This document shows positions 9,347-19,805 of a stretch of DNA of 63,766 nucleotides, one piece after another. A program made the translations under genes and the position numbers. Where the stretch lies: assembly GCA_015655125.1 (NCBI GenBank), contig JAATFP010000095.1, positions 1 to 63,766 of the forward strand, read 5' to 3'. Source of the DNA: Chitinophagales bacterium. Its GTDB lineage: Bacteria; Bacteroidota; Bacteroidia; Chitinophagales; Chitinophagaceae. The notes beneath the pieces are model-generated. The model did no database searches, was not told the DNA's origin, and saw only the letters and a program-made list of their open reading frames with translations. Position 1 is the first letter of the stretch. Every line of letters starts with the position of its first letter.

Positions 9347-10696
9347 ATGAAAAAAATCTTTGTCCTATTTTTCACCTTCCTTCTTAAAACCTCCTTTATC
9401 AATGCGCAGCAATTCGACATCACAACCTACAAGCCGCCCGAAGGCTGGATCACAGTCTCAAAAGCCGATGCTATTACATTTTCGAAAGAAGACAAACCGA
9501 AAGGCACATGGTGCATCATTTCCGTTTTCAAGTCTTTAGACGCCAGTACAGATGCGGCCGTAAATTTCAATCATTCCTGGAATGCATTGGTGAAAGAAAA
9601 CCTTGGCGCCGGCGCCGCGCCGCAGATGCAACCTGATGCGGCTGAAAAAGGCTGGACAGCAAAAACAGGATTTGCTCCATTTGAAAAAGATGCTTTAAAA
9701 GGCGTCGCGATGCTCGTGGCTTCATCGGGCCGCGGCAAACTTGTAAATATTCTGATCCTTACAAACAGCGATGTTTATCAAAAAGATGTAACCGCTTTTC
9801 TCGCTTCTGTTGATTTTAAAGTGCCGTCAACAAACGCGGTATTATCGCCTTCGGCTGTTTTATCGACTGCATTAAAAAGCAAATTCAAATTCAACACTAC
9901 CAATTTTGACGACGGCTGGACAGCCGTAGAACAGGCCGATTGGGTGTTGGTCACAAAAGGAAATATCAAGGTTTATCTTCATTATAAAAATGAGGCCATC
10001 AAACCCGTCAATACCGATCCCGGTAAAATGTGTGCCGCCGCCTGGGACGTATTGGTGGCGCCGCGTTACAAAAATATGCAACAGTATAAAAGCGCGCCCA
10101 ATATGCTCGCCTCCACGCGACCGTATTTTGCAAAAGCGGTCCTCACAGAACTATCAAGCGGCAAAAATGTTTTTGTGGGATTGTTCAGCCGCGGTAACAT
10201 CGGATGGATCGAAATCGTTTGTCCTGATGAACAAACCTTCATTAACAATTTTGGTGTTGATATCAGCAAACTCAACTACTACAGCGACGTTGCCATTTTT
10301 GATCCATTACAAAAACTGGCCACTTATAATAAATTCGCCGTGGCGCAAAGCGACCTTTCGGGAAAATGGACGAGCAGTTTTGGCGGTAATACTTATTACA
10401 CCAACATCTACACCGGTTTGAGCGCGGGAATGAGTACATACACTTCCAATGAAGAATATAATTTTTTGTCGGCCTATACCTACAAATGGCGCATCATTGC
10501 AGGCAATTCATACGGTGGCGCCACAAAACTTGCGCAAGGTACGGGCGAAGGAACCTTTAAAATGCTCAACGATTGGGAAGTAAATTTTTCAAACATCGAA
10601 GGCAAATCAAAAACGTATGCAACAAGATTTGTCTGCGTAAAAGGCGGTAGAATGCTGATCATTAACAACACCGCGTTAATTCCAGGAGGAAATTAA
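9347..10696 (+). CDS. Exported protein, paralogue of the protein at 25829..26866
   Basis: A 449-residue protein with a signal peptide (cleavage near FINAQQ). The mature N-terminus reads FDITTYKPPEGW, and the same pattern (YDIISYSAPAGW) begins the mature form of the minus-strand protein encoded at 25829..26866. Both continue with a similar alpha/beta segment and end in a small beta domain beginning LSGKW or LTGLWG, which suggests a lipocalin-like C-terminus. The function is unknown. This copy has an extra repeat of the N-terminal domain (about residues 165-310), which explains its greater length. Confidence 0.78.
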   Translation: MKKIFVLFFTFLLKTSFINAQQFDITTYKPPEGWITVSKADAITFSKEDKPKGTWCIISVFKSLDASTDAAVNFNHSWNALVKENLGAGAAPQMQPDAAEKGWTAKTGFAPFEKDALKGVAMLVASSGRGKLVNILILTNSDVYQKDVTAFLASVDFKVPSTNAVLSPSAVLSTALKSKFKFNTTNFDDGWTAVEQADWVLVTKGNIKVYLHYKNEAIKPVNTDPGKMCAAAWDVLVAPRYKNMQQYKSAPNMLASTRPYFAKAVLTELSSGKNVFVGLFSRGNIGWIEIVCPDEQTFINNFGVDISKLNYYSDVAIFDPLQKLATYNKFAVAQSDLSGKWTSSFGGNTYYTNIYTGLSAGMSTYTSNEEYNFLSAYTYKWRIIAGNSYGGATKLAQGTGEGTFKMLNDWEVNFSNIEGKSKTYATRFVCVKGGRMLIINNTALIPGGN

Positions 10697-10797
10697 TTAC
10701 AAATTAAAATTTCCCCAGCCGGAAAACCGGTTGCGTTCGATTGCCGCCGGCATGTTGGCTATTCTTCGTAATTTTAATTTCAATCATTTATTACGGG

Positions 10798-11124
10798 ATG
10801 AATACCATTAGCACAAAATTGAACGAGTTGTTTTCGCGTATTCCGCGCCGCCATACTACAGATAATGTGAAGGAAATAAACAACATCCTTGATGAATATG
10901 AGGAACTGCTTCAATTGATCGAAGCGGAAAATGATTTTTATGAAAAAAATGTAGATGAATTTTTTGATACGCTGGATCCTGTTCGCATGCTTGTTAAAAA
11001 ATCAAACGATAACAGGACCTCTAAAAAATCGAAAGACGATCTGTTTGATCAGGCTTCGGGAGATCTGAAAGATACGATGGAGGCGTTGAAGGATTTTTAT
11101 GAAGACGGTACCAGGAAGGAATAA
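10798..11124 (+). CDS. Small charged helical protein, function unknown
   Basis: 108 residues from the ATG at 10798. An in-frame TTG at 10741 would add a hydrophobic N-terminus, but the ATG is the simpler start. The protein is acidic and helical (VKEINNILDEYEELLQ), with a Lys/Ser-rich patch near the end and no signal peptide in the short form. It follows the exported protein gene by about 100 bp and is followed by a strong terminator hairpin. No family recognised. Confidence 0.6.
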   Translation: MNTISTKLNELFSRIPRRHTTDNVKEINNILDEYEELLQLIEAENDFYEKNVDEFFDTLDPVRMLVKKSNDNRTSKKSKDDLFDQASGDLKDTMEALKDFYEDGTRKE

Positions 11125-11216
11125 CTTATACTTTTTTTGCGATTGTGCGAAACGAAGTAATCTCAATCTTATTGAAACAGGAAATTGCTTCGTTACAGCA
11201 ACGACAGAATCAAAAA

Positions 11217-11238
11217 AAGCCGGTAAGACTACCGGCTT
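11217..11238. terminator. Bidirectional terminator between convergent genes
   Basis: Perfect 9-bp stem AAGCCGGTA / TACCGGCTT with a 4-base loop, with an A run on its left side and a T-rich tract on its right side. It lies between the convergent small gene ending at 11124 and the fusion gene whose stop is at 11281, so it probably ends both transcripts. Confidence 0.8.
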
Positions 11239-11280
11239 CGTTTATTCACCAAAAATTGCACTGCTAAAAAAACTCATTTG

Positions 11281-13437
11281 TTATTTATCCATCACGCACC
11301 GGAAACCTATGCCGCCGGCCCTGTCGAGTCCCGGGCTCATCAATAAATATTTGCCATATTTATTTACTTCTTTCGCCTGCGGAAAATACCAGCGTGAAGT
11401 TTGCGCATGAAAATAGCTGCCGCCTTTCAATATGGCCGCGCTTGTATGTTCGTCCGTATATTCATCCGTCCACTGCCATACGTTGCCCACAAGATCCAGG
11501 ATCCCATAAGGACTCGCTCCTTGCGGATACGCGTTTACGTTAGTAGGCGCACGCATCACGCGGTTTGTATCTGCCACCGGCATACGCGTGCTGTCTTTTG
11601 CGCCCCAAGGATACAATCGGCCATCGGTTCCCTGCGCGGCGTATTGCCATTCCCATTCGTGTGGTAATCTTTTTCCTGCCCATGTTGCATAAGCGCGGGC
11701 GTCTTCCAATGAAACCCACGTCACCGGCTGATCAGCCGCCCCATCCGGATAATTTCCGTTCACCCAGTTTTTAAGAAAATTATGATCATCTTTCGGATGA
11801 TATTTTGTTGCGGCTACAAATGCTTTGTATTGTTTGTTCGTCACCGGCGTAATGTCCATGTAAAAAGAACTGATCTCCATCACATGACTTTGCGACCTCG
11901 CCGGATGCTGTTCCCAAGGATGCTGAATGCCAATAGCAGTTGGTAATTCATTGCCTTCTATCATCACCCCGGTAGATTCAAACTTGTACTCTTTCGAACC
12001 TTCCACCAACGCCATTCCTTCAGGTGCTGACGATGCTTTTTTTGTGGAAGCAATTGCGACCAGCTTTTGCGGAATTTCCTTCCAGGTAGCAGACAAGTTT
12101 TGCAATGGCACTTTTGTGAGCAACTGCATTTTTGCCAGAAATGGTTCCAAAGCCGCAGATTGCTTTTCATCTACTACCGCAATGGCTCCGTAACCTTGTG
12201 CTTCGATATCAAAGGAAAGTATCACCTGGTCGCCTTTTCGTGTAAACGTTGCCGGCACCCCATGCCAGATGTCGATATATTTTACCCCTTCTTCATATGG
12301 AACAGCAATCTGCCCACCCTATTTCGGAAAGCTATCACGATTCACAAAAGTGTATACCGTTTGATGGGCGCCCGGAAATTGAGAAGCAAATACACCTTTC
12401 TGCAACACTGATACATGCGGCGTCCAGCCGACGCTGCTCCATACATCAGGAAATTGCCGGTAGATCGTCCGGATGGTTCTTATGGCAGAAGAATGTCTTT
12501 CCGTTATCTGGTTCCAGATGCCCCAGATATTTTCCCAGCTATTATAGCCGATACCATTAAAGAATGCATATTGCAGGTCATTCGTTTTATCAGTCATCCA
12601 GCGGTTGGTGATATTTACCTGGTGCTGTGGCTCGAACCATTTGTAAACACTTACGCCCGGCGAATAATTATATTGCCAGAAATAACCCCAGCTAAGCTGG
12701 TTGTATGCGAGCATATTTATATTTTTCACGCTCAATTCTGGTTGCAGTGCAGTTGGATAATTCAGGCTATCCGATGCCGATGCATAATCTTCTGTTACAC
12801 CAGACATTGTATCGCCGTTCAACCCGTCGGCGCCAACGGCTTTCAGTGCCTCCAGCAAAGCCGCTGCCATGGCCCATTGCAACTTGCGGGTTCCATGATC
12901 CCAGATCATGATCGGAAAGAAGACTTTCACGCCGCGCTTGTGAAAATCGTTTACCATTTTTGCAATGCCTTGTAATCCGCCTGGCATGTCTTTCCAGTAA
13001 TCAAGTTGATTACGGTCATCGATACCGATGTTCGGATAAGTAGGCCAGATCAGCACCGCATCTAATCCGCCATACCTCTTTTCAAGATCATCGAGGTATT
13101 TGTTAACGGTATATTCGCCTTTGGACCGGTCGAAAAAATATTTGTCGTGCGCCATCATCTGGGCATACACAAACGTTGTTTTCGTCCATGCCGTTTTGGG
13201 TTCGCTGTAGCGCTTGTTGTTAAACTGAAGCGTATCATGCAATTTTTGCCGCCAGCTCTTCATACTATCGAGCCACGGCGCAAAGCCTTCAGGTGTGGCC
13301 GGACCGGCAAACAATTCACGCAGTCCACCTTGTGTAGGCTGCGACAATAATTGTGGATTTTGCTGCCGCATCCCCATCTGGGATCTGGAGATGAAGGACG
13401 ATGCAAGGAGAGTGATTACTAAAAAAGATTTTCTCAT
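11281..13437 (-). pseudogene. Glycosidase-like / formylglycine-enzyme-fold fusion, broken by an in-frame TAG
   Basis: One continuous reading frame of 719 codons on the minus strand, interrupted only by a TAG at codon 373 (12319..12321). The two pieces are in the same phase, and the bases between them still read as protein (GGQIAVPYEEGVKYIDIW). The first part has a signal peptide and a TIM-barrel-like glycosidase region (GLDAVLIWPTYPN, GADGLNGDTMSG). The second part is a sulfatase-modifying-factor (SUMF1/FGE) fold with PVTNKQYKAFV, LPHEWEWQYAA, GNVWQWTDEY and GIGFRC. The two cysteines that FGE enzymes use near GGSY are missing (GGSYFHAQTSRWY), so it should not activate sulfatases. It is last in the ribose-type operon. 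It could be a recent null mutation, a sequencing error, or a stop that is read through. Confidence 0.8.
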
Positions 13438-13461
13438 GTTTGAAGATTTTTATTTTTTGGG

Positions 13462-13598
13462 ATCACAGATTTCTTTTTCCCGCTTCGCGGGATGATTAAA
13501 TGATTACACAGATTTTGTTCGCCTTCGACGAACGTCTGCGGCAAATTTTTTTCTCCGCTAAGGAAGTTTCGCCGCAGGCGAAAAAAGAAGTCTGTGAT
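13462..13598. repeat. MITE/REP-like element with terminal inverted repeats
   Basis: About 137 bases bounded by near-perfect 21-22 base inverted termini (ATCACAGATTTCTTTTT at left, its complement with two or three changes at right). Inside are two smaller palindromes, TCCCGC/GCGGGA and TTTCGCC/GGCGAAA. It fills almost the whole gap between the fusion gene and the ADP-ribosylglycohydrolase gene and contains no reading frame. Probably a non-autonomous dispersed repeat. Confidence 0.55.
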
Positions 13599-13604
13599 AA
13601 AAAT

Positions 13605-15155
13605 TTATTCCGTGATGCCGCTCACCGGCTTGTCACCATACACTACATATTCATCCGCTTTCAGATCAAAATCCGGAGAAGGGTTGTTTACTACGATCCT
13701 GATAGTGTGTTTTCCTTTCGGAAGCTTTAGGTTCCAGAATAATTCATGGCGGCGCGTGCGGAATGCCGTTGGAAATTTCGCCGTTTCTGTTTTTACACCA
13801 TCTACAAAGATGTCGGCTTCAAAAACATAGTCGTCGCCGTCTCTCTTCTTTTTCACCGCTCTGCCTAATACACAAAATCCCGTTCCATCAATATCAAGTG
13901 TGAGACCATTGGCATCTTTATTTCGCAACGACGGCTTTGCAGTGGGATAAATGCCAGGGAAGCTTTCTTCAAAACGAACCGTGGCCGGCTTCTGTGTTTT
14001 TATCACTACCGCATCTGCTTCTACACTTCCGCCATTTTTTTCAATCATCGTCAGCGCATGTTTATAGCTCAAGGCATTTACACCATTTAACGATAATGTT
14101 GTGTAGCTGAAATTCATGTCTTCAATGGCCGTAAGCCCGGCTTTCCATTTTGCAGGAATGGCCGCATAGCCCTTGATGGTGCCCAATACACCGCCTGCGG
14201 TTGATGGATTACAATCTGCATCCTGGCCGGCCCGCGTGGCGATCTCCAGCGTTTTTGTAAAATCGCCGTTGCCATATAAGAGGCCCAGCACAACATACGC
14301 GGCATTTATTTTTGCGTCGATATTAAAAGGCACAAATACGCCCTGCGGGCAAACTTTATCATCGGCCCATTTCTTCTGCAATTCAAACCAGGTGGCTTTC
14401 CAGTCTGTCGGGTATTTCTTGTGCCATTTAATCACATCGCTGATACATTGATAAAATTCACTCTTCTGCGGAATAGTTTTCAACGCTTCCGTTACCACAA
14501 AATTAACATCGCCTGAAGTAAACGCTATGCTATACATCGCGCCCACGTAAACACCGCCATACCAGCCATCGCCATAGTTCATGATGTGGCCGATCTTATC
14601 GTTGATTTCGGAAGCGGAATTGGGCATGCCGGGATTCATCAGGCCAGAGTAATCTGCTTCGATCTGGTAATCGATCGCATCTGCATGCAGGTTATGCGCC
14701 GGTTGGCCGGAAGCAGGCGCTTTAACACCATTTAGAATATTGTATCGCGCGGCCTGGTTGGCGAACCAGAGATCAAATCCTGCGCGCGCGAATGAGTTGG
14801 CAAAAGAATCGACCGGGGCATCAAAACCTACGCGTTCCAAAATATCTACAAAAGTGAGATCCATGTAAATATCATCATACAGGCCAGGCTGATCGGTCAT
14901 CGTTTTTTTCAGATAATCATCGTGCCATACCAATGGTTGATAATCCTGGATGAAAGTGCCGTTGTACCGGAACTCATACGGACCTCCAAAGGTAACGCCG
15001 ATGGTTTGTCCTGCCCAGCCGCCGCGGATCTTATCTTTCAACACTTCTTTTGAAATGCGCACCGTTCCATTGCCTGCGGGCTTTTGTGCATTGCCTGCTG
15101 CCGCCAGCAACAGGCAGCAGGGCAATAGTAATTTTTTTATTACGCTATTTGTCAT
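13605..15155 (-). CDS. Secreted ADP-ribosylglycohydrolase-family protein
   Basis: A 516-residue exported protein (signal peptide ending near AAAGNAQ). The ADP-ribosylglycohydrolase fold shows GGWAGQTIGV at about residues 45-54, the N-terminal metal-binding motif DDIYMDLTF, and the C-terminal motif AGQDADCNPSTAGG. The family removes ADP-ribose or ribose-linked groups using a binuclear metal centre. About 150 extra C-terminal residues look like a beta-sandwich. It starts 2 bases after the SusD gene ends and shares an operon with SusC, SusD and probably the ribokinase and sugar transporter, so I infer it frees ribose or ADP-ribose outside or in the periplasm for uptake. Confidence 0.88.
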   Translation of the reverse strand: MTNSVIKKLLLPCCLLLAAAGNAQKPAGNGTVRISKEVLKDKIRGGWAGQTIGVTFGGPYEFRYNGTFIQDYQPLVWHDDYLKKTMTDQPGLYDDIYMDLTFVDILERVGFDAPVDSFANSFARAGFDLWFANQAARYNILNGVKAPASGQPAHNLHADAIDYQIEADYSGLMNPGMPNSASEINDKIGHIMNYGDGWYGGVYVGAMYSIAFTSGDVNFVVTEALKTIPQKSEFYQCISDVIKWHKKYPTDWKATWFELQKKWADDKVCPQGVFVPFNIDAKINAAYVVLGLLYGNGDFTKTLEIATRAGQDADCNPSTAGGVLGTIKGYAAIPAKWKAGLTAIEDMNFSYTTLSLNGVNALSYKHALTMIEKNGGSVEADAVVIKTQKPATVRFEESFPGIYPTAKPSLRNKDANGLTLDIDGTGFCVLGRAVKKKRDGDDYVFEADIFVDGVKTETAKFPTAFRTRRHELFWNLKLPKGKHTIRIVVNNPSPDFDLKADEYVVYGDKPVSGITE

Positions 15156-15157
15156 GA

Positions 15158-16699
15158 TTAATACCCGGGGTTTTGGTGAAGATTTGGATTTACATTCAAT
15201 ACCGCTGTTGGCAAAGGATACAGTTCATCGTTTACTGTACCTGCCGCTTTTTCAAACCAGGGGGTATTCCATTTGCCGAAGCGGATCAGGTCCTGGCGGC
15301 GATGGTATTCCCATGCAAATTCACGGCCTAGTTCTGCCAGCAACTCGTCCATTGTTAATGTTGCGATCGTATAATCATGTGTATGATCTCCGAATGCCCT
15401 GAAGCGAACCTGGTTCACCAGATCAACCGCAGTTTGGTTGGCAATGCCTCCGTTCTTCCGCATGATCGCTTCGGCTTTCGTCATCAGCGCATCTGCATAA
15501 CGGAACACCACCCAATCGTTGCTCATGCTTTCGTTGTCTTTAAGTCCGGATTCGTACCCATATTTCTTAAAGCGTACGCCATCGTCCAGCAAAGCAGGCG
15601 CTGTGGGATTGTACAAAGCATTGATATGATTGCGATACGTTAGCTGGCGTGTTGAATTCAACATCAGCGGAGCACCGCCGGCGCTGTATTGCGGACCAAC
15701 CAGCCAGCTATTGATGCGCTTGTCGGTTGATGCATATGAGTTGTAAAAATCTTCCATACCTGCATACCCGTCCCATGTGAATGCGATCAGGCCAAAAGTC
15801 TGTTGGCTGAGTGTATGCAGCGTCCAGCAATGAATTTGCAGGATATTGCCGGGAGTTTTTGTTTTATCATAAGGAACAACAAAAATGTTTTCCTTCGAGC
15901 CTTCGTTTGTTGGGGTAAAGTTTGCAAAATAATCATCCGATAATTGATACCCTGGTGTCGCTATTACCGCGTCGGCGGCAGCAATGGCTTCATCGTATTT
16001 AGAAACTCCGCGCCATTTTTCCGCGTTGAGATAAAGTTTCGACAACATCATATTCGCCATCGCTTTCGTGCACGTGCGGCCGTAGTTATTTGTAGACGGG
16101 GCGTCATCCAGCGCAGCGATATTGGCAGTGATCTCCCCTACCACAAAATCCCATACTTGTGCGCGTGTGCTTTGTTGCGGAAGTGTTACATCCGTAAAGT
16201 CTGTTGAAATCGGAACGTTGCCGAACCAATCCAATGCACGATAATAAAAGAATGCACGCGCAATTTTTACTTCGGCAAAAATTTTGGGCTTGGTAGGAAA
16301 ATCTACGGGTGAATTTTCCAGCTGATATAATATCTGGTTGCACATCGAAATTCCATCGAAGCAAAAGCTGTAGCCGCCGCTCATCACCGATAAATTCGGA
16401 TCAAATTTATGCTGATGCAGCGCGATCCAGAGACCATTGTCATACCAGAGGTTCGTTTCCCGGAAAGGAATAATACATTCATCGGTACCAACCAGATCGA
16501 GGCTCCCCGCGCCAAAACGTGATGTGATCTTTCTCATCTGCGCATAGATCCTTCCTACATTAGTCATCACTTCAGCCTCATTACGGAAGAAATTATCCGC
16601 TGCCACGGAAGAATATACTTCTTCATCCAGCTTCGTACAGGAAAATGTTGTGGCCAGCGAAAAAAGCAATATGCCGTATTTTATAATTGACTTTTTCAT
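15158..16699 (-). CDS. SusD/RagB-family surface lipoprotein
   Basis: A 513-residue outer-membrane lipoprotein that binds the substrate of its SusC partner on the cell surface. A lipoprotein signal with Cys21 (TFSCTK) is followed by the SusD TPR-like fold: ARAFFYYRALDWFGNVP, NYGRTCTKAMANMML, and the C-terminal block ELGREFAWEYHRRQDLIRFG. Length is normal for the family. It follows the SusC gene by 22 bp. Neighbouring ribokinase, transporter and ADP-ribosylglycohydrolase genes suggest a ribose-containing ligand. Confidence 0.95.
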   Translation of the reverse strand: MKKSIIKYGILLFSLATTFSCTKLDEEVYSSVAADNFFRNEAEVMTNVGRIYAQMRKITSRFGAGSLDLVGTDECIIPFRETNLWYDNGLWIALHQHKFDPNLSVMSGGYSFCFDGISMCNQILYQLENSPVDFPTKPKIFAEVKIARAFFYYRALDWFGNVPISTDFTDVTLPQQSTRAQVWDFVVGEITANIAALDDAPSTNNYGRTCTKAMANMMLSKLYLNAEKWRGVSKYDEAIAAADAVIATPGYQLSDDYFANFTPTNEGSKENIFVVPYDKTKTPGNILQIHCWTLHTLSQQTFGLIAFTWDGYAGMEDFYNSYASTDKRINSWLVGPQYSAGGAPLMLNSTRQLTYRNHINALYNPTAPALLDDGVRFKKYGYESGLKDNESMSNDWVVFRYADALMTKAEAIMRKNGGIANQTAVDLVNQVRFRAFGDHTHDYTIATLTMDELLAELGREFAWEYHRRQDLIRFGKWNTPWFEKAAGTVNDELYPLPTAVLNVNPNLHQNPGY

Positions 16700-16721
16700 A
16701 TGTTGATGTTGTAATAGTTAA

Positions 16722-19673
16722 TTAAAAAGTGACGTTCAATCCAAGCGTGTAGGTTCTTGTTCTTGGATAATAATTGTAAGCATCAATGCCTGGTGACAAG
16801 CCCGCCAATCCTACTTCCGGATCTACTCCTTTATAGCCGGTGATGGTGATGAGCTGTTGACCCGTAGCATAGACCCGCAATTTCTTTATCACTTTTGTTT
16901 TCAGGTTTGGCGTGTAGCCTATAGAAAGATTATCCAGCTTTATGTAGGAAGCATCTTCCACAAAACGAGATGAGTATTCCGCTTTACCTTTATAATTAGG
17001 ATTGTCGAGCGCACTCAGTAAAATGTTCTTTCCACCGAGATAACCGAAGTTTTCATAATAAAGGCGATGAATGTTCAGCACATCGTTGCCATAAGAAGCA
17101 CGCAGGTTGAAAGCGAGATCGAAGTTTTTATAGGTAAACGAGTTACTGAAAGACATTTGAAATTTAGGATAAGCATTGCCTACGATGCGGCGGTCGGATT
17201 CATCGATCTTACCATCTTTATTCTGATCCACATAGATCGGGTAGCCTGCCGTATCAATACCATTGAATACCAATGCTACAAAATTTCCCAATGCGCCGCC
17301 TTCTACAATCTGGTGCGTCCAGGTTTGCACATCGGCGCCAATATAGCCTTGTTTAAGATCGGTCAATTTGAACCCTGCATCGTTGTCGGAAAACGACACC
17401 AGTTTATTTCGGTTGCGGCTGTACAACAGTGAAGTATTCCATGTGAGGTCACGCGTTTTTACCGGTGTTGCATTCAATGTCACTTCGATACCGCTGTTGC
17501 GGATAGTACCAACGTTTGTGTACAGGGAATTGTATAAGTTTGGCGGAACAGGAACGGTATATGTCCACAACAAATCCTTTGTATTGCGTACATAATAATC
17601 GATACTTCCGCTGAGGCGGCCATTGAGAAAACCAAAATCGGTACCGATATTATACTCTTCTTTCTTTTCCCAACGCAGATCCGGATTGGGATTGCTTGCA
17701 GGCGGGTAAGTGTTCAGCCATTGACCGTTGTAATAGAATCTCCCGCCAACGGCAAGCAACTGGAGCGAACGATAGTTACCAATATCCTGGTTACCCGTTA
17801 CGCCAAAACCTGCTCTCAGTTTCAGATCGCTCAACCAGTTTACACCGGCAAGGAAGTTTTCTTTCTTGATCCTCCACCCAAGACTTACGGCAGGAAAATC
17901 ACCCCATTTGTGGTTGGCACCAAAACGGGAAGAACCTTCATGACGCAAAGAAACCTGCGCAAGATATTTTTCATCGAAGTTATAGATCACGCGGCCGAAG
18001 AACGCGATAAGCGTGTTGGATTCTTTATAGCTCGACATAGATGCCTGTCCGAGCGACAATGCGTTACCTGCGCCGATATTATTGTATTGATAAATGTCCA
18101 CGTCAAATCCGGCATTGGTTGCACCAAATGTTTCGTTGGTTCCATATTGATAAGAATAACCTGCGATCGCCTGGATATCATGACGGCCGAATTTTTTGCG
18201 GTAATCACTGCTCAGCTCCATCAACTTGCTGTTTGTCTGGCCTGTTCCAATGATCGCCGTACCGTTGTTGCCAATACCGATCGGGTAATACCGTGACTGG
18301 TACAAAGTATTTTTATATTGATCGCGGATGAGCGATCCAAAGGCAGAAACGTTCCAGCCTTTTGCCACTGCGTAAGTGAGGCGCGCACTTCCGGTAAATG
18401 TCTGTTGCTTACCCTGGTTCACCTCTTCTTTGATCATCGCCACTGGATTGTAATATTGGAAAGGGCCCGTATTACGGTAATATCCTCCGGCCAGTTTGTT
18501 GGTGCTGTCGTAAACAGGCTCTGTCGGATTTCTGCGGAACGCTTGCTGCAACACTTCCTGGTCGGTATAGTCGCGCCTTGTTTCCGCATACATCAGGTTA
18601 TAATTGATGGTAAGCTTGTTGTTGAATTCTTTTTGAGTAGCTGCAATTTTAGCCTGCATACGTCGGTTACGATTGTCCTGCACGATACCTTGCGCTTCGC
18701 GATAATTTACCGCTGCGCGATAATTGAAGTTTTCTGCGCCACCCGTCATTGCCATATCGTAATATTGATCAAGTGGGGTTTGTGTGATCTCTTTGAACCA
18801 ATCAGTACTTGCGCCACCATCAAATTCTGATTCACGGCCGGGATAATGATCATGGATCGCCTGGCGGAACTCTGCAGCATTTAGGTTGCGCAATTTTTTT
18901 GCTACCTGCTGAATCGAAGTGTAGGTGGCAAATTCCAATCCATGCTGACCGGCCCTGCCTTTTTTTGTAGTGATGATGATCACACCGTTTGTTCCGCGGG
19001 TGCCATAGATCGCGGCAGCAGAACCATCTTTCAATACATCGATAGATTCTATTTCGTCTGTACTCACGCTGTTAAGATCGCCGCCCAACACACCATCGAT
19101 CACAAACAAAGGACCTTGTCCGCCTGAAAGTGTGGTAAGTCCGCGCAATTGAATATCGAAGCTGCCGTTCACATCGCCACCGCCCGGCCGGGCAATATTG
19201 AGGCCCGAAACTCTGCCCTGCAGCAACTGCACCGGGTTGCCGATGCTTCCTTTGTTGAAGTCGGAAGGTTTGAGTGACGTGATCGCACTTGTCACTTCCT
19301 TTTTGGTGGCCGTGCCATACCCCACCACTACTACTTCATCCATTTTATTGAATGAAACTACGAGTTGATCGTTTAACGGATTTTGGCCGCTGTAAACAAT
19401 TTCTTTTGTTTGATAACCGGTGGAAGAAAACACCAGCGTTTCACCGGTTTTTACTACAACGTTGTAGTGTCCTTTTGCATCGGTGGTTCCGAGCGCCGAT
19501 CCGCCTTTGCGGCTGATGGTTACATCCGGCACCGGTTTACCGTTAGCGTCTGTGAGCGTTCCGCTTACTGCTGTTTGAGCCATGCTGATAGCGGGTAAAA
19601 GCATTGTCAAGCAGCCGATCAGGCACAGCGTTTTTAACTGCCTGAGCAGTTTAAGATTTTGTAAGATGATCAT
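16722..19673 (-). CDS. SusC/RagA TonB-linked outer-membrane transporter
   Basis: A 983-residue TonB-dependent beta-barrel importer. After a signal peptide (cleavage near ISMAQT) come a carboxypeptidase-regulatory-like domain (GTLTDANGKPVPDV), a TonB-box-like stretch ending VVVGYGTATKKE, the plug with the SusC signature (GLTTLSGGQGPLFVIDGV, KDGSAAAIYGTRGTNG), and a barrel ending in an aromatic strand (LGLNVTF). It imports, with SusD, a substrate probably rich in ribose. No anti-sigma/sigma pair or hybrid sensor lies nearby to regulate it. Confidence 0.95.
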   Translation of the reverse strand: MIILQNLKLLRQLKTLCLIGCLTMLLPAISMAQTAVSGTLTDANGKPVPDVTISRKGGSALGTTDAKGHYNVVVKTGETLVFSSTGYQTKEIVYSGQNPLNDQLVVSFNKMDEVVVVGYGTATKKEVTSAITSLKPSDFNKGSIGNPVQLLQGRVSGLNIARPGGGDVNGSFDIQLRGLTTLSGGQGPLFVIDGVLGGDLNSVSTDEIESIDVLKDGSAAAIYGTRGTNGVIIITTKKGRAGQHGLEFATYTSIQQVAKKLRNLNAAEFRQAIHDHYPGRESEFDGGASTDWFKEITQTPLDQYYDMAMTGGAENFNYRAAVNYREAQGIVQDNRNRRMQAKIAATQKEFNNKLTINYNLMYAETRRDYTDQEVLQQAFRRNPTEPVYDSTNKLAGGYYRNTGPFQYYNPVAMIKEEVNQGKQQTFTGSARLTYAVAKGWNVSAFGSLIRDQYKNTLYQSRYYPIGIGNNGTAIIGTGQTNSKLMELSSDYRKKFGRHDIQAIAGYSYQYGTNETFGATNAGFDVDIYQYNNIGAGNALSLGQASMSSYKESNTLIAFFGRVIYNFDEKYLAQVSLRHEGSSRFGANHKWGDFPAVSLGWRIKKENFLAGVNWLSDLKLRAGFGVTGNQDIGNYRSLQLLAVGGRFYYNGQWLNTYPPASNPNPDLRWEKKEEYNIGTDFGFLNGRLSGSIDYYVRNTKDLLWTYTVPVPPNLYNSLYTNVGTIRNSGIEVTLNATPVKTRDLTWNTSLLYSRNRNKLVSFSDNDAGFKLTDLKQGYIGADVQTWTHQIVEGGALGNFVALVFNGIDTAGYPIYVDQNKDGKIDESDRRIVGNAYPKFQMSFSNSFTYKNFDLAFNLRASYGNDVLNIHRLYYENFGYLGGKNILLSALDNPNYKGKAEYSSRFVEDASYIKLDNLSIGYTPNLKTKVIKKLRVYATGQQLITITGYKGVDPEVGLAGLSPGIDAYNYYPRTRTYTLGLNVTF

Positions 19674-19805
19674 AGCAATCGTTTTTAATTTGAATTAATT
19701 AGGTTCTGGCAAACGAATAGGGTAGTTATTAATTGATCGACGCTGTTAGTTTTATGATGCTGTCACGTTGAGCCTGCCGAAACTTATTTTGGCAGGTTGT
19801 CCGTT

